From positions 124,001 to 188,000 of the forward strand of contig CALKVK010000009.1 in NCBI GenBank assembly GCA_937996235.1: 64,000 nt of DNA, read 5' to 3'. This stretch comes from an uncultured bacterium (lineage in GTDB: Bacteria > Planctomycetota > JAJSAM01 > JAJVHW01). Position 1 is the stretch's first letter; the number at the start of each line of letters is the position of its first letter. The position numbers and the translations under genes are program-made. The notes beneath the pieces are model-generated. The model did not search any database and had not been told where the DNA came from. It saw only the letters and a list, made by a program, of their open reading frames with translations. Shown here piece after piece: positions 26,045 through 34,841 of this stretch.

Positions 26045-26158
26045 CCGGATCACCTTTCCGATGGCCGCGGAGGCTCCCGGACGGACCGGGCCGGAGCCTC
26101 GCACGAAGCTGTATCGGTACAGGTGTTCGCGAAAGTGAAGCGTCCCTTCCGGGACTTC
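26045..26158 (-). other. structured wza-wzz spacer
   Basis: In 114 bases between the wza stop and the wzz start three inverted repeats occur: 26137-26158 (GTCCC/GGGAC around TTCC, extended by 3 pairs past a bulge), 26109-26122 (CTGTA-TCGG-TACAG) and 26070-26100 (GAGGCTCC/GGAGCCTC with an inner CCCGG/CCGGG). On the wzz transcript the first gives a GGAA tetraloop and could end or slow transcription; the last sits 26 bases before the wzz start. It could be an attenuator or processing site. No known riboswitch core was recognised. Confidence 0.45.
26137..26158 (-). terminator. candidate wza terminator/attenuator
   Basis: Directly after the wza stop the transcript folds GTCCC-GGAA-GGGAC with three further outer pairs past a 2-base bulge, followed by a modestly U-rich stretch. 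It could be a partial terminator lowering wzz expression. Confidence 0.4.
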
Positions 26159-26923
26159 TCACTGTGAGTCGCGGGCGTCGCCGGAGGCGCCATGGACGCG
26201 TATCGGCAGCGCGAACGGCGCGAGCAGATCCTGCAGCGTGTCGCCGAGCCGCGACACGCCCGTCTCGGGCACGTGGACGATGTCGTCCGCGTGCAGCAGC
26301 CAGTTCGTCGTCATGTCCTCGCCGCTCACCACGGCGCCGAGGTGCACGGCGCGGACGACGGGACCCACGGCGTCGGCGCTGACCACGGTGATCGCGTCGA
26401 CGTCGGCGCGGCGCGTCGGGAACCCCGCCTGCGCGAGGGCGTCCACGACCGACTCGCGACCCGTGTACGCATAACGTCCGGGCCGCGCGACGGCGCCCAC
26501 GACGTAGACGTACTTGGAGCGGAACGCGACGACCGAGACCGTCACGTCCGGGTCGCGCAGGAAGCGCGCGTAGCGGCTGCGCAGTTCGTCGCTCACCTGC
26601 GGCACGGTGCGGCCGCGCACGGCGACGAACCCCACGAGCGGGCGCGCGATGCGGCCGTCCGGCGCCACGATCACGTCGTCGGCCGAGAGCTCGGGTTCGC
26701 CGCGGACCTGGATCGCGAGCACGTCGGGCGGATCGATCACGTAGTCGAGCGCCGGGGCGCCGGGCGCGCCGCGCACGGCGACCGCGCGCAGGCCGTCGCC
26801 GAACGCCGGACTGCGGCCGGGATCCGGAGCGGGTGCCGCGCACGCTGCCAGGGCGGTGGTGAGCAGGGCGGCGGCGAGCGGGGCGGCGGTGGGACGCACG
26901 GGGGGCCTGCGCCGCACGGGCAC
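26159..26923 (-). CDS. Wza-type polysaccharide export lipoprotein
   Basis: A 254-residue protein with a lipoprotein signal (hydrophobic run then TTALAAC; Cys at about 28). A poly_export domain starts near residue 60 (YVIDPPDVLAIQV) and includes ISRPL-like RIARPLVGFVAVRG; a SLBB-like beta-grasp follows (VYVVGAVARPGRYAY). Such lipoproteins form the outer-membrane exit channel for capsule and exopolysaccharide. At 254 residues it is shorter than E. coli Wza (about 379) but normal for exosortase-linked members. It precedes the Wzz gene. Confidence 0.88.
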   Translation of the reverse strand: MPVRRRPPVRPTAAPLAAALLTTALAACAAPAPDPGRSPAFGDGLRAVAVRGAPGAPALDYVIDPPDVLAIQVRGEPELSADDVIVAPDGRIARPLVGFVAVRGRTVPQVSDELRSRYARFLRDPDVTVSVVAFRSKYVYVVGAVARPGRYAYTGRESVVDALAQAGFPTRRADVDAITVVSADAVGPVVRAVHLGAVVSGEDMTTNWLLHADDIVHVPETGVSRLGDTLQDLLAPFALPIRVHGASGDARDSQ

Positions 26924-27008
26924 ATCGCGTGCCGCCGGAGGGCGAGCGTGGCGCGGCGCCGCGGCACGTCGCGGTGTCGCGCGGGATCGACGCGCGCCGC
27001 CCCGACGT

Positions 27009-27923
27009 TCAGCCCGGCAGGCGTGCGAGCCGCAGCACGCCGTACGTCGTCACGGCGAACAGGACCACGTTCACGATGCTGGGGACGTCGCGCGCGAGCG
27101 TGCTCGCGGGGCTGCCGCCGCCGTCGCGGCGGTGGACGAGGAACAGGTAGCGGAAGATGCCGTAGACCACGTACGGCACGGTGAGGAGCAGGGGCGGGAG
27201 CGACTCCTGGGGCGAGGGCAGGTGGTGGACGGTCGCGGTCGTCGCGTCGACCGTGTACAGCGAGTACGCGACGATGGTCGCCGTCGCGAGGGCCGCGATG
27301 AGCTGGTCGAGCAGCGCGACCGGATACTCCGCGAGGATCGCGCGGTGGTCGGACGCGCCCTCGCCGAGCGAGGTCTGTTCGTGACGCCGCTTGCAGAGGG
27401 CGAGGAACAGCGAGACGAAGATCGTGCAGAGCAGGATCCACGACGTCTGCTTCACGTCCGCGGCGAAGCCGCCGACGAGGAGCCGCAGCACGAACCCGGA
27501 CGCGATGCAGAGCACGTCGAGCAGGACGAGGTGCTTCAGCCGCCAGGAGTAGAGGCTCTGGATCGCGAGGTAGGTCGCGAGGACCAGCGCGACGGGCTCC
27601 GAGCGCAGCCCGTACCACGCGCCGGCGAGGGCCCCGACGCAGAGCGCGACCGCCGCGGCGATCGCGACGGCGGGCGAGAGCGCACCCGAGGCGATCGCGC
27701 GCAGGCGCTTCTTCGGGTGCAGGCGGTCCGCCTCGCGGTCGAGCACGTCGTTGACGAGGTAGATCGTGGACGACGCCGCGCAGAAGAGCCCCGCGGCCGC
27801 GACGGTGCGCAGCACGCGGTCGCCCTCGGTCCAGCGCTGGGAGAAGAGCAGCGGCGCGAACACGAAGAAGTTCTTCACCCACTGGCGCGGGCGCATCGCG
27901 TCGAGGAGCGGGGGGAGCCTCAC
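27009..27923 (-). CDS. UbiA-family decaprenyl-phosphate phosphoribosyltransferase-like
   Basis: A 304-residue membrane protein with about eight helices. It has the aspartate-rich prenyl motif NDVLDREADRLHPKK and opens MRPRQWVKNFFVFAPLLFS, characteristic of phosphoribosyltransferases that load ribose-5-phosphate from PRPP onto polyprenyl phosphate, the first step to decaprenyl-phosphoryl-arabinose in mycobacteria. The later oxidase/reductase genes are not visible here. GTG 27923 overlaps the WbpM-like stop by 4 bases; ATG 27896 is an alternative. In this locus it may provide a lipid-linked pentose donor, which is inference. Confidence 0.78.
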   Translation of the reverse strand: MRLPPLLDAMRPRQWVKNFFVFAPLLFSQRWTEGDRVLRTVAAAGLFCAASSTIYLVNDVLDREADRLHPKKRLRAIASGALSPAVAIAAAVALCVGALAGAWYGLRSEPVALVLATYLAIQSLYSWRLKHLVLLDVLCIASGFVLRLLVGGFAADVKQTSWILLCTIFVSLFLALCKRRHEQTSLGEGASDHRAILAEYPVALLDQLIAALATATIVAYSLYTVDATTATVHHLPSPQESLPPLLLTVPYVVYGIFRYLFLVHRRDGGGSPASTLARDVPSIVNVVLFAVTTYGVLRLARLPG

Positions 27924-29932
27924 GACTCGGCCCCCTCGCCGCGCGCGGTGACGCCGGCCGCCCGGAGCGCCTGGCGGAAGCGCTCGTTGTTCGGGCGGTA
28001 CTCGGGTACGAGCGCAGCCAGTGCGACGACGGCCGACTCCGGGCCGTCGTGCGTGGCGGCGAGCAGCGCCTCGACGCGCGCGCGCAGGAGTGCGCGGTCG
28101 GGCGGTCCGGCACGCAGCACGTGGACGCGCGGGTGCCCCGTCGCGCACACGTTCTCGCCCTCGATCAGCAGCTCCTCGAGCATCTTCTCGCCGGGCCGGA
28201 GACCGATGAACCGGATCTCCACGTCGTCGTACGGGCGGAAGCCGTGGAGCTGGATGAGGCGCTCCGCGAGCTCGAGCACCCGCACCGGCCGCCCCATGTC
28301 GAGGTGGAACACCTCGCCGCCGCGGCCCATGACGCCCGCCTGGAGCACGAGCCCCACGGCCTCCGGGATGGTCATGAAGTAGCGGACCACGTCGCGGTGC
28401 GTGACGGTGACCGGTCCGCCCTCGCGGATCTGTCGCTCGAACAGCGGGACGACGCTGCCCTCGCTGCCCAGCACGTTGCCGAAGCGCACCGCCATGAAGT
28501 GCGTGCCGCGCTCGGGCAGCGACTGCAGCGCGAGCTCCGCCGCGCGCTTGGTCGCGCCCATGACGCTCGTCGGCCGCACGGCCTTGTCCGAGGAGATCAG
28601 CAGACAGCGCTCGACCGCGTAGTCGAGGCACAGCTCCCCGAGCGCGAGCGTCACGCCGACGTTGTTCCGGACCGCCTCGACCGGGTGCGCCTCCATCAGC
28701 GGCACGTGCTTGTAGGCCGCGGCGTGCAGCACGAACTGCGGCCGGAACTCCCGGAACACGGCCTCGAGCGCGGCGCGGTCCTGGCAGTCCGCGATGCGCG
28801 CGATCAGCTTCGCGCCGGGGTGGTGCGCCGCCAGATCGTGCTCGAGGTAGTACAGCGCGTTCTCCGCGCGGTCGACCGCCACGATCGCGCGCGGCTCGAG
28901 CGGCGCGAGCTGGCGCACGAGCTCGCTGCCGATCGAGCCGCCGGCCCCGGTCACGACGACGGTGCGGCCCTGGACGGCGCTGCGCAGCGCCTCGAAGTCG
29001 ATCTCGACCGGGTCACGGTCGAGGAGGTCCTCGAAGTTGACGTCGCGCAGCTCCGTGAGGCGCACGATGTCCGCGACCCGCCGCGGCATGCGGCGCAGGC
29101 GCACACCCGTCGAGTCGCACTCGTCGAGGATGCGCCGGTACTCCTCGCCGCTCGCGGTCGGCACGGCGACGACGATCTCCTCGGCGTTCGTCGACTCCAC
29201 GGCCGCGCGCACGGCGGCCACCGCCCCGAGGACGGGCAGGCCGTGGATCTTCGTGCCGTGCTTGCGCGGGTCGTCGTCGAGGAAGCCGACGGGCTTGTAC
29301 CCGAGGTGGCGGTGCGCGCGCATCTCGCGGACGAGCATCTCGCCCGCGTCGCCCGCCCCCACGATCAGGACGCGCCGGCCGGCCTCGCGGTGCGGCGCGA
29401 ACACCTCGCGGTACGTGCGGATGGCGAAGCGGATGCCGCCCACGAGAGCGCCGCAGAGGAGCGGCTCGATGACGAGCACGAGCCGCGGGAAGTCCGTGAA
29501 GCCGAGCACGGAGACGACGGGCAGGAAGAGCAGCGAACCGACGACGAGCGCCAGCGAGAGGTTCCAGAGATCGGTCAGCGAGACGTAGCGCCAGAGCCCG
29601 CGGAACAGGCCGAACCAGCCGAACGCGACGAGCCGCGCGGCCACGATCCACGGCAGCAGTTCGAGGCAGCGGGCGAGGTACGCGACACCGCGCGACGCGA
29701 CCTGGTCGTACAGCGCGACGTCCAGCCGCAGGAGCCACGCGCCCAGCCAGGCGACGGTGGCGAGGAGGGCGTGCACCAGCACCACCACGACGATGCGGTA
29801 GCGCAGGACCGTCTGGAGGCCAGGGGGCGGAGGGTTATCCACGCGCGACCGGAACGCGCGCGTCGGCCGGCCGGCGACGCGCCGCAGGAGCGCCGGGAGC
29901 GGTCGCCCGGTGGACGGGGACGGACCGTGCAC
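27920..29932 (-). CDS. WbpM/CapD-type UDP-GlcNAc 4,6-dehydratase
   Basis: A 670-residue membrane enzyme. Four hydrophobic segments (about residues 45-170) precede a first Rossmann domain (LIVGAGDAGEM) and the catalytic short-chain-dehydrogenase domain (VVTGAGGSIGSELV; SSDKAV; MGATKR). The Met in place of the catalytic Tyr is normal for this class. It should turn UDP-GlcNAc into UDP-4-keto-6-deoxy-hexosamine. Transcribed after WbpV-like and WbpL-like genes, it repeats the wbpV-wbpL-wbpM order of Pseudomonas O-antigen loci. GTG 29932 gives the longest form; GTG 29839 is an alternative because the first 30 residues are low complexity. Confidence 0.87.
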   Translation of the reverse strand: MHGPSPSTGRPLPALLRRVAGRPTRAFRSRVDNPPPPGLQTVLRYRIVVVVLVHALLATVAWLGAWLLRLDVALYDQVASRGVAYLARCLELLPWIVAARLVAFGWFGLFRGLWRYVSLTDLWNLSLALVVGSLLFLPVVSVLGFTDFPRLVLVIEPLLCGALVGGIRFAIRTYREVFAPHREAGRRVLIVGAGDAGEMLVREMRAHRHLGYKPVGFLDDDPRKHGTKIHGLPVLGAVAAVRAAVESTNAEEIVVAVPTASGEEYRRILDECDSTGVRLRRMPRRVADIVRLTELRDVNFEDLLDRDPVEIDFEALRSAVQGRTVVVTGAGGSIGSELVRQLAPLEPRAIVAVDRAENALYYLEHDLAAHHPGAKLIARIADCQDRAALEAVFREFRPQFVLHAAAYKHVPLMEAHPVEAVRNNVGVTLALGELCLDYAVERCLLISSDKAVRPTSVMGATKRAAELALQSLPERGTHFMAVRFGNVLGSEGSVVPLFERQIREGGPVTVTHRDVVRYFMTIPEAVGLVLQAGVMGRGGEVFHLDMGRPVRVLELAERLIQLHGFRPYDDVEIRFIGLRPGEKMLEELLIEGENVCATGHPRVHVLRAGPPDRALLRARVEALLAATHDGPESAVVALAALVPEYRPNNERFRQALRAAGVTARGEGAES

Positions 29933-30016
29933 GCGGCAGGAGGACAGTCGGCATGGAACCTCGCTGGCACCCTGCGCGACCCACTCCGACAGCGCTCGGT
30001 GCCGCGGTGCGCGGAG

Positions 30017-31063
30017 TCACTCGCGCCGCGCGGGCGCCGCGCCGGGCGCGAGCCGCTCCCGCCGCGCGTCCTCGCGGACCACGGCGATGGCGAAGGCTAG
30101 CATCGAGGCCGGAGGGACGAGGAGGGAAAGGAGTCGTCCGACCTCGCCGCGGTCGGCGTAGAGCAGCGCGAGCGCGCCCGTCCCCGCGGCGAAGCCGGCG
30201 TAGAGCAGCGAGACCGGCGGATGCCGCCCCACGCGCCGCGCGAGACGCTGGTAGACGTGCTCGCGGTGCGCCTCCGAGAGGCGCGCTCCGCGGAGCGCGC
30301 GCCGGGCCAGCGTGAACGTCGCGTCGAACAGGAACGGGCCCAGAGCGAGCACGCCCGCGGGGAACGGCAGCGCCCCGGACTGCGCGCCGCGCACGGCGCA
30401 GTCGGCGAGCAGCAGCCCGAGGACCAGGCTGCCCGTGTCGCCCATGAAGATGCGCGCGCGGGGGAAGTTCCACGGCAGGAAGCCCAGCGCGGCCGCCGCC
30501 AGCGTGCCGCCCTCGAGCGCGAGCGCGACGTCGCCCCCGCGCAGCCCCGCGATCGCGAACACGGCCCCGGTGACGGCGGCGGTCAGGCCCGCGATGCCGT
30601 CGATGCCGTCCATGAAGTTGAAGAGGTTGGCGAACCCGGCGAGCCAGAACACGGTCAGCGGGAGCGCCAGCGGGCCGAGGCCGACGCGGCCGACGAACGG
30701 GACGTCCGCAGCATCGACGTGGGCGCTCGCGGCGAGGCTGCACGCGGCGACCGTCAGCACCAGGAACTTGATGCGCGGCCGCAGCGTGTGCCGGTCGTCG
30801 CGCCGGCCGCACCAGCACGCCACGGCCGCGGCGGGAGCGACGAGTGCGACCCACGGGACGGCGAGCCACCACGCCGCGAGCGGGAGCAGCAGAGCCGCCG
30901 CGAAGCCGATCCCGAGCCCCCCGCCCGACGGCGTGGCGCGCGAGTGACTCGAGCGCGCGTTGGGCACGGCCAGCAGCCCGTCGCGCAGCGCGAGGCGCAG
31001 CGCGAGCCAGGTCCCCCCCGCCGCCACGAGGGCTGCGGCGACCAGCGCGACGGCGAGCCTCAC
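30017..31063 (-). CDS. WecA/WbpL-type polyprenyl-phosphate sugar-1-phosphate transferase
   Basis: A 348-residue multi-helix protein of the MraY/WecA family. Family motifs: PNARSSHSRATPSGGG in the first cytoplasmic loop, NLFNFMDGIDGIAG (magnesium/substrate Asp pair), IFMGDTGSLVLG, and HREHVYQRL near the C-terminus. It moves an N-acetylhexosamine-1-phosphate onto undecaprenyl phosphate and so starts the repeat unit. The adjacent QuiNAc/FucNAc-type genes suggest which sugar, as in WbpL. GTG 31063 overlaps the epimerase stop (GTGA). It is the only initiating transferase seen in this window. Confidence 0.88.
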   Translation of the reverse strand: MRLAVALVAAALVAAGGTWLALRLALRDGLLAVPNARSSHSRATPSGGGLGIGFAAALLLPLAAWWLAVPWVALVAPAAAVACWCGRRDDRHTLRPRIKFLVLTVAACSLAASAHVDAADVPFVGRVGLGPLALPLTVFWLAGFANLFNFMDGIDGIAGLTAAVTGAVFAIAGLRGGDVALALEGGTLAAAALGFLPWNFPRARIFMGDTGSLVLGLLLADCAVRGAQSGALPFPAGVLALGPFLFDATFTLARRALRGARLSEAHREHVYQRLARRVGRHPPVSLLYAGFAAGTGALALLYADRGEVGRLLSLLVPPASMLAFAIAVVREDARRERLAPGAAPARRE

Positions 31064-31962
31064 CGCGGCGCCCCCGCGGCGAGCCCGAGCAGGCGCGCCT
31101 CCTCGCCGATGCCGTCGGCGAAGTGGCGCGGCGCGAAGCCGAGGTCGCGCGCGGCGTCCTCGTGACCGAACGCCTTGTCCTCCGCGAGCCGCAGCACCTG
31201 CTCCTCGCGGACGGGCAGGCGCAGGCGCAGGCGCTCGGCGACGCGCAACAGCGCTGCGACCGGGCCGAGCGGCAGGTGCACGAGGCGCGCGCGGCGCCCC
31301 ACGGCTGCGGCCGCCGCATGGAGCGTCGCGTCGAGCGAGAGCGGCGCGGCGCCGGAGAGCGCGTACGCCCGCCCGACGGCTGCCGGCGACGCCCACGCCG
31401 CCGCGATCCCGTCCGCGAGGTCGTCCACGTGCACGGGCTGGATGAGATGGCGCCCGTCGCCCGGCACGGGCAGCGCCGGCCAGCGCGCGAGGCGCCGCAG
31501 CAGCCGCTCCATGTTCCGGTCGCCCGGCGCGCCGTAGATCATCGTCGGGCGCACGATCGTCCACGCGAGGGCGCTCGCGCGCACGCACTCCTCGGCGGCG
31601 GTCCGCACGGCGCGCGACGGCGCGGGCAGCCGCGTGAAGATCGCGGTCGTCGAGACGAACACGGCGCGCCGGCAGCCCGCGCGCTCGGCGGCGGCGACCA
31701 CCGCGGGCACGTGGCCGAAGCCCATCGACGCGACGTACACGAGCGACGTGCAGCCGTCGAGCCAGGCGCCGAGCGCCGCCGCGTCGGCGAGGTCGCCGGT
31801 CACGGCGCTCGCCCCCGCGGGCAGCACGGCCCGGTCGCTCGTCGCGCGCACTAGGCAGCAGAGCCGCGCGCCGCGTGCGGCGAGCCGCGCGGCGACGCGC
31901 CGGCCGGTGAAGCCGGTCGCGCCCGCGAGCGCCACGGGTGCGGCCGTGTCAGCGTCGCCCAC
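31060..31962 (-). CDS. NAD-dependent sugar epimerase/reductase (WbpV-like)
   Basis: A 300-residue short-chain dehydrogenase. The Rossmann motif is ALAGATGFTGRRV. The catalytic Ser-Thr strand reads FVSTTAIF, but the usual YxxxK is not clear, so catalytic detail is uncertain. Position between a WbuB-like glycosyltransferase and the WecA-type gene, followed by the 4,6-dehydratase, points to reduction of UDP-4-keto-6-deoxy-GlcNAc to UDP-QuiNAc or UDP-FucNAc. A strong GGAGGAG lies 4 bases before GTG 31962, and the start overlaps the upstream stop by 14 bases. The long upstream frame is shadow. Confidence 0.75.
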   Translation of the reverse strand: MGDADTAAPVALAGATGFTGRRVAARLAARGARLCCLVRATSDRAVLPAGASAVTGDLADAAALGAWLDGCTSLVYVASMGFGHVPAVVAAAERAGCRRAVFVSTTAIFTRLPAPSRAVRTAAEECVRASALAWTIVRPTMIYGAPGDRNMERLLRRLARWPALPVPGDGRHLIQPVHVDDLADGIAAAWASPAAVGRAYALSGAAPLSLDATLHAAAAAVGRRARLVHLPLGPVAALLRVAERLRLRLPVREEQVLRLAEDKAFGHEDAARDLGFAPRHFADGIGEEARLLGLAAGAPR

Positions 31963-33196
31963 GGCGCTCCTCCAGCGCGGCGGCGAGCACCTGCAGGTAG
32001 GCGCGGCCGAGGTGCGTGCGCGAGTACTCGCGCGCCACGAACGCGCGCCCCGCCTCCCCCATCGCCCGGCGCCGCGCCGGGTCCGCGTGCAGCGTGCGCA
32101 CCGCGGCGGCGATCGCGCCTGCGTCCTCCGGGTCGACGACGAGCGCGGCGCCGCTGCGCTCCAGGATCTCGCGCGCCTCGCCGCGGACCGACGCAACGAT
32201 CGGGACGCCCGCGGCCATCAGCTCGAACATCTTCGACGGGATGAACGTGTCGAACAGCGGCACGTCGCGGAGCGGCACGAGCGCGACGTCGGCGAGCGCG
32301 TACCAGCGCGGGACGTCCGCGCTGGGGACACCGCCGTGGAGCACGACGTTCGCGATGCCGCGGGACGCGACGTGCGCCGCGAGCGCGTCCTTCTCCGCGC
32401 CCTCGCCCACGAACGCGAAGCGCACGTCGGGCAGGTCGGCGCAGAGCGCCGCGGCGTCCGCGATGCGGCAGAGCGCGTGGCTGATGCCGTGCGCGCCGAG
32501 GTAGAGCACGGTGAAGGCGCCGTCGAGCCCCGCCTCGCGCGCCAGTCCCGCGTCGCGCGGCACGGGCGCGAAGCGCGCGAGGTCGACGCCGTTCGTCACG
32601 ACCGCGAGCCGCTCGCGCGGGATGCCGCGCGCGGCGATGTGGTCGGTGAACGTGCGCGTCACGGTCACCACGCGCAGCGCGCGGCGGTACAGGAACAGCT
32701 CGACGCACTCGAGCAGACGGATGAGCGCGCGGTTGCGCAGCACGCCCAGGTCCACGAACACGGCGGGCCAGAGGTCGCGGACCTCGAACACGTAGGGCAC
32801 GCGGTGCAGCAGGCACCACCACCACGCCGTCAGCACGCTGAAGAACGTGGGACTCGACGCGATGACGACGTCGGGCCGGCCGTCCCGCGCGGCGCGCGTC
32901 AGTCCGCGCAGCCCGCTGAGCATGAACGAGAGGTGGCCGAGCGTCTTCTTCACGAAGCCGCGGTTCGGAGTCACGTAGCTGCGGCAGCGCTCGACGGCGA
33001 TCCCGTCGAGCTCGTCGCGCCGGAACCAGACCCCGCGGTCCTCGTCGCGCAGCACGCCGGTCGGGTGGTTCGGGAAGCACGTGACGACGGCGACCTCGTG
33101 ACCCTCCGCGCGGAACACGCGGGCGAGGTCGAGCAGGCGCGACTGCGGCGCACCGATCTCGGGCGCGAAGTAGTGGCAGAGCCAGACGATCCGCAC
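31949..33196 (-). CDS. glycosyltransferase family 4 (WbuB-like)
   Basis: A 415-residue GT-B glycosyltransferase. The N-terminal domain opens RIVWLCHYFAPEIGAPQSRL, close to WbuB-type FucNAc transferases; the C-terminal donor domain has LYLGAHGISHAL and PSKMFELMAAGVPIVAS, the latter giving the E-x7-E type donor pocket. It is cytoplasmic and probably adds the second sugar to the lipid-linked acceptor. Start GTG 33196 sits 1 base after the heparinase-like stop. Donor and linkage are unknown. Confidence 0.85.
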   Translation of the reverse strand: MRIVWLCHYFAPEIGAPQSRLLDLARVFRAEGHEVAVVTCFPNHPTGVLRDEDRGVWFRRDELDGIAVERCRSYVTPNRGFVKKTLGHLSFMLSGLRGLTRAARDGRPDVVIASSPTFFSVLTAWWWCLLHRVPYVFEVRDLWPAVFVDLGVLRNRALIRLLECVELFLYRRALRVVTVTRTFTDHIAARGIPRERLAVVTNGVDLARFAPVPRDAGLAREAGLDGAFTVLYLGAHGISHALCRIADAAALCADLPDVRFAFVGEGAEKDALAAHVASRGIANVVLHGGVPSADVPRWYALADVALVPLRDVPLFDTFIPSKMFELMAAGVPIVASVRGEAREILERSGAALVVDPEDAGAIAAAVRTLHADPARRRAMGEAGRAFVAREYSRTHLGRAYLQVLAAALEERRGRR

Positions 33197-33197
33197 C

Positions 33198-34841
33198 TCA
33201 GGCCGCGCCTTCCGTGAAGAGCTCCGTGCAGAGGCGCCGCTCCGCTCCTCCCGCGGGCAGTTCCGCCACGAGGATCGTCGTCGGCTCGACGACGCCGAAG
33301 CGCGGCGACCTGCGGCCGGGCTCCGTGCGCAGCGGCGACGTGCAGCGCACGACGGCGGCGCCGCGCGGCGTCGCGAGCCGCGCGACGCGCGCGTCGTCGT
33401 CGAACCCCACGACGCGCGCGTCCGGGGCGAGGTGCAGTCGCGCCCGCACGACGCTGCCGGCCGGCGCCGCCGCCGCGTCCTCGATCACGAGTCCCCCGCC
33501 GGGACGCAGCGCGACACGCCGCGTCAGTCGCGCCGTCACGCCCCACGGCTCGAGGGTCGCGCGCACCGCGCGGTCGTCGGCCGCGACGCCCGTGAGCCGC
33601 TCGCGGCCGCCGACACGGAAGCTGTCGTACACCTCGGACGCGTCGCGGTCGTCCACCGTCAGCGTGCTGTGGGCGCGCGCCGAGCGGCCCCATGCGCGCT
33701 CGGGACCCGTGTACTCGCAGAGCCCGGGGTCGGTGACGACGCACACGCCGCGCAGCCACGCCTCGAACGAGAGCGTGTCGGACTGCCCGTGCGCCGGCAG
33801 GTACTCGGGGCAGATCGGGCCGACGTCGACGAGCGCCCACGTCGTCGCGTCGCGCAGCACGGCGACGCCGGAATCCGCGAGGTGCGTGACGCCCGCACGC
33901 GGTGCGCCGTCGCCGGACCCCGCCGCCGCGAGCACGGCGCGCGCCGGCGGCGCGAACCCGCGCGCGCTGTCGCCGAGGAGCGGGATCTCGTCGTCGGGGC
34001 AGAGCACGGTCGCGAGCCATGCGCCCATGCGCCGGACGGCGTCGTCGCAGACGCCGGGCAGCACCGCGGCGATCTGCAGCAGATCGTGCAGCACGATGAC
34101 GTGGTACATCGCCGAGCGCTCGAAGTGCCCGCCGTCGGGGAGCACCTGCTCGGCGAGCTCCGTCGCGAGCTGCGCGCGGTGCGCCGCTCCGCGTCCTGCC
34201 AGCGTCAGCGCGCGCAGGTTCTCGAGCAGGTGGTTGCCGCGCACGTCCTCCTCGAGGTGCGCGGCGACGTACGCGGCATGCAGCGCCGCGAGCTCGCCGG
34301 CGCCGTCGCCGAGTGCGTCCCACGAGCCGAGCGCCGACGCCGCGTGCACGAGGTTCGCGAGCCGCAGCGACGCCGGGTACGGGTGCCACGCGACGCGCTC
34401 CCAGCGCGCCTCGTGACGCGCGCGCCACGCATCGAGGACCGCACGCGCCGCGGCGCCGCGTCCCGTGAGCGCGAGGTCGAGGACGCTGCCGAGGTACTGG
34501 AGCTGGTACTCCCACAGCGGGCTCGCGTCGGCCACGTCGAACGTCGGCGGGAAGCCCAGGTCACGCGCGACGCCGAGATACTCGAAGCGCCCGCCCGCGT
34601 ACGCCGCGGCGCGCGCCTCCACCGCGGCCGGTCCCTCCGGCGCGACGACGTCCCGGCGCATCGGGCCGAGCGGCGGCGGTCCCGTGCGCCGCGCGGCGTC
34701 GCGTGCGGCGTCGAGCGGCTGCTCGGGGTTGCGTGCGTAGCGGCGGCGCAGCGCGACGAAGCGCGCGCGGGCGCGGAGCTGCGCGAGCGGGATGCGGCGC
34801 GCGGTGCGCAGGTCCCGGGCGAGCCGCCGGAGCGGGCTCAC
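33198..34841 (-). CDS. heparinase II/III-like protein
   Basis: A 547-residue protein with a helical toroid (about residues 85-300) and a C-terminal beta-sandwich, the layout of heparinase II/III and alginate lyases. Landmarks: LANLVHAASALGSWD, VRGNHLLENLRAL, and an ARAHSTLTVDDRDASEVYD segment near 430 with the family His. It would cleave or modify uronic-acid polysaccharide. No signal peptide is evident at GTG 34841, so either export is unusual or it acts in the cytoplasm, as for other EPS-locus members. It overlaps the two-domain dehydrogenase by 4 bases. Confidence 0.75.
   Translation of the reverse strand: MSPLRRLARDLRTARRIPLAQLRARARFVALRRRYARNPEQPLDAARDAARRTGPPPLGPMRRDVVAPEGPAAVEARAAAYAGGRFEYLGVARDLGFPPTFDVADASPLWEYQLQYLGSVLDLALTGRGAAARAVLDAWRARHEARWERVAWHPYPASLRLANLVHAASALGSWDALGDGAGELAALHAAYVAAHLEEDVRGNHLLENLRALTLAGRGAAHRAQLATELAEQVLPDGGHFERSAMYHVIVLHDLLQIAAVLPGVCDDAVRRMGAWLATVLCPDDEIPLLGDSARGFAPPARAVLAAAGSGDGAPRAGVTHLADSGVAVLRDATTWALVDVGPICPEYLPAHGQSDTLSFEAWLRGVCVVTDPGLCEYTGPERAWGRSARAHSTLTVDDRDASEVYDSFRVGGRERLTGVAADDRAVRATLEPWGVTARLTRRVALRPGGGLVIEDAAAAPAGSVVRARLHLAPDARVVGFDDDARVARLATPRGAAVVRCTSPLRTEPGRRSPRFGVVEPTTILVAELPAGGAERRLCTELFTEGAA

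Noticed and set aside
23141..26167. Plus-strand open frame of about 1,000 codons over the Wzz, ATPase and kinase genes
   Set aside because: It is antisense to three well-supported genes and its product is compositionally biased without domains.
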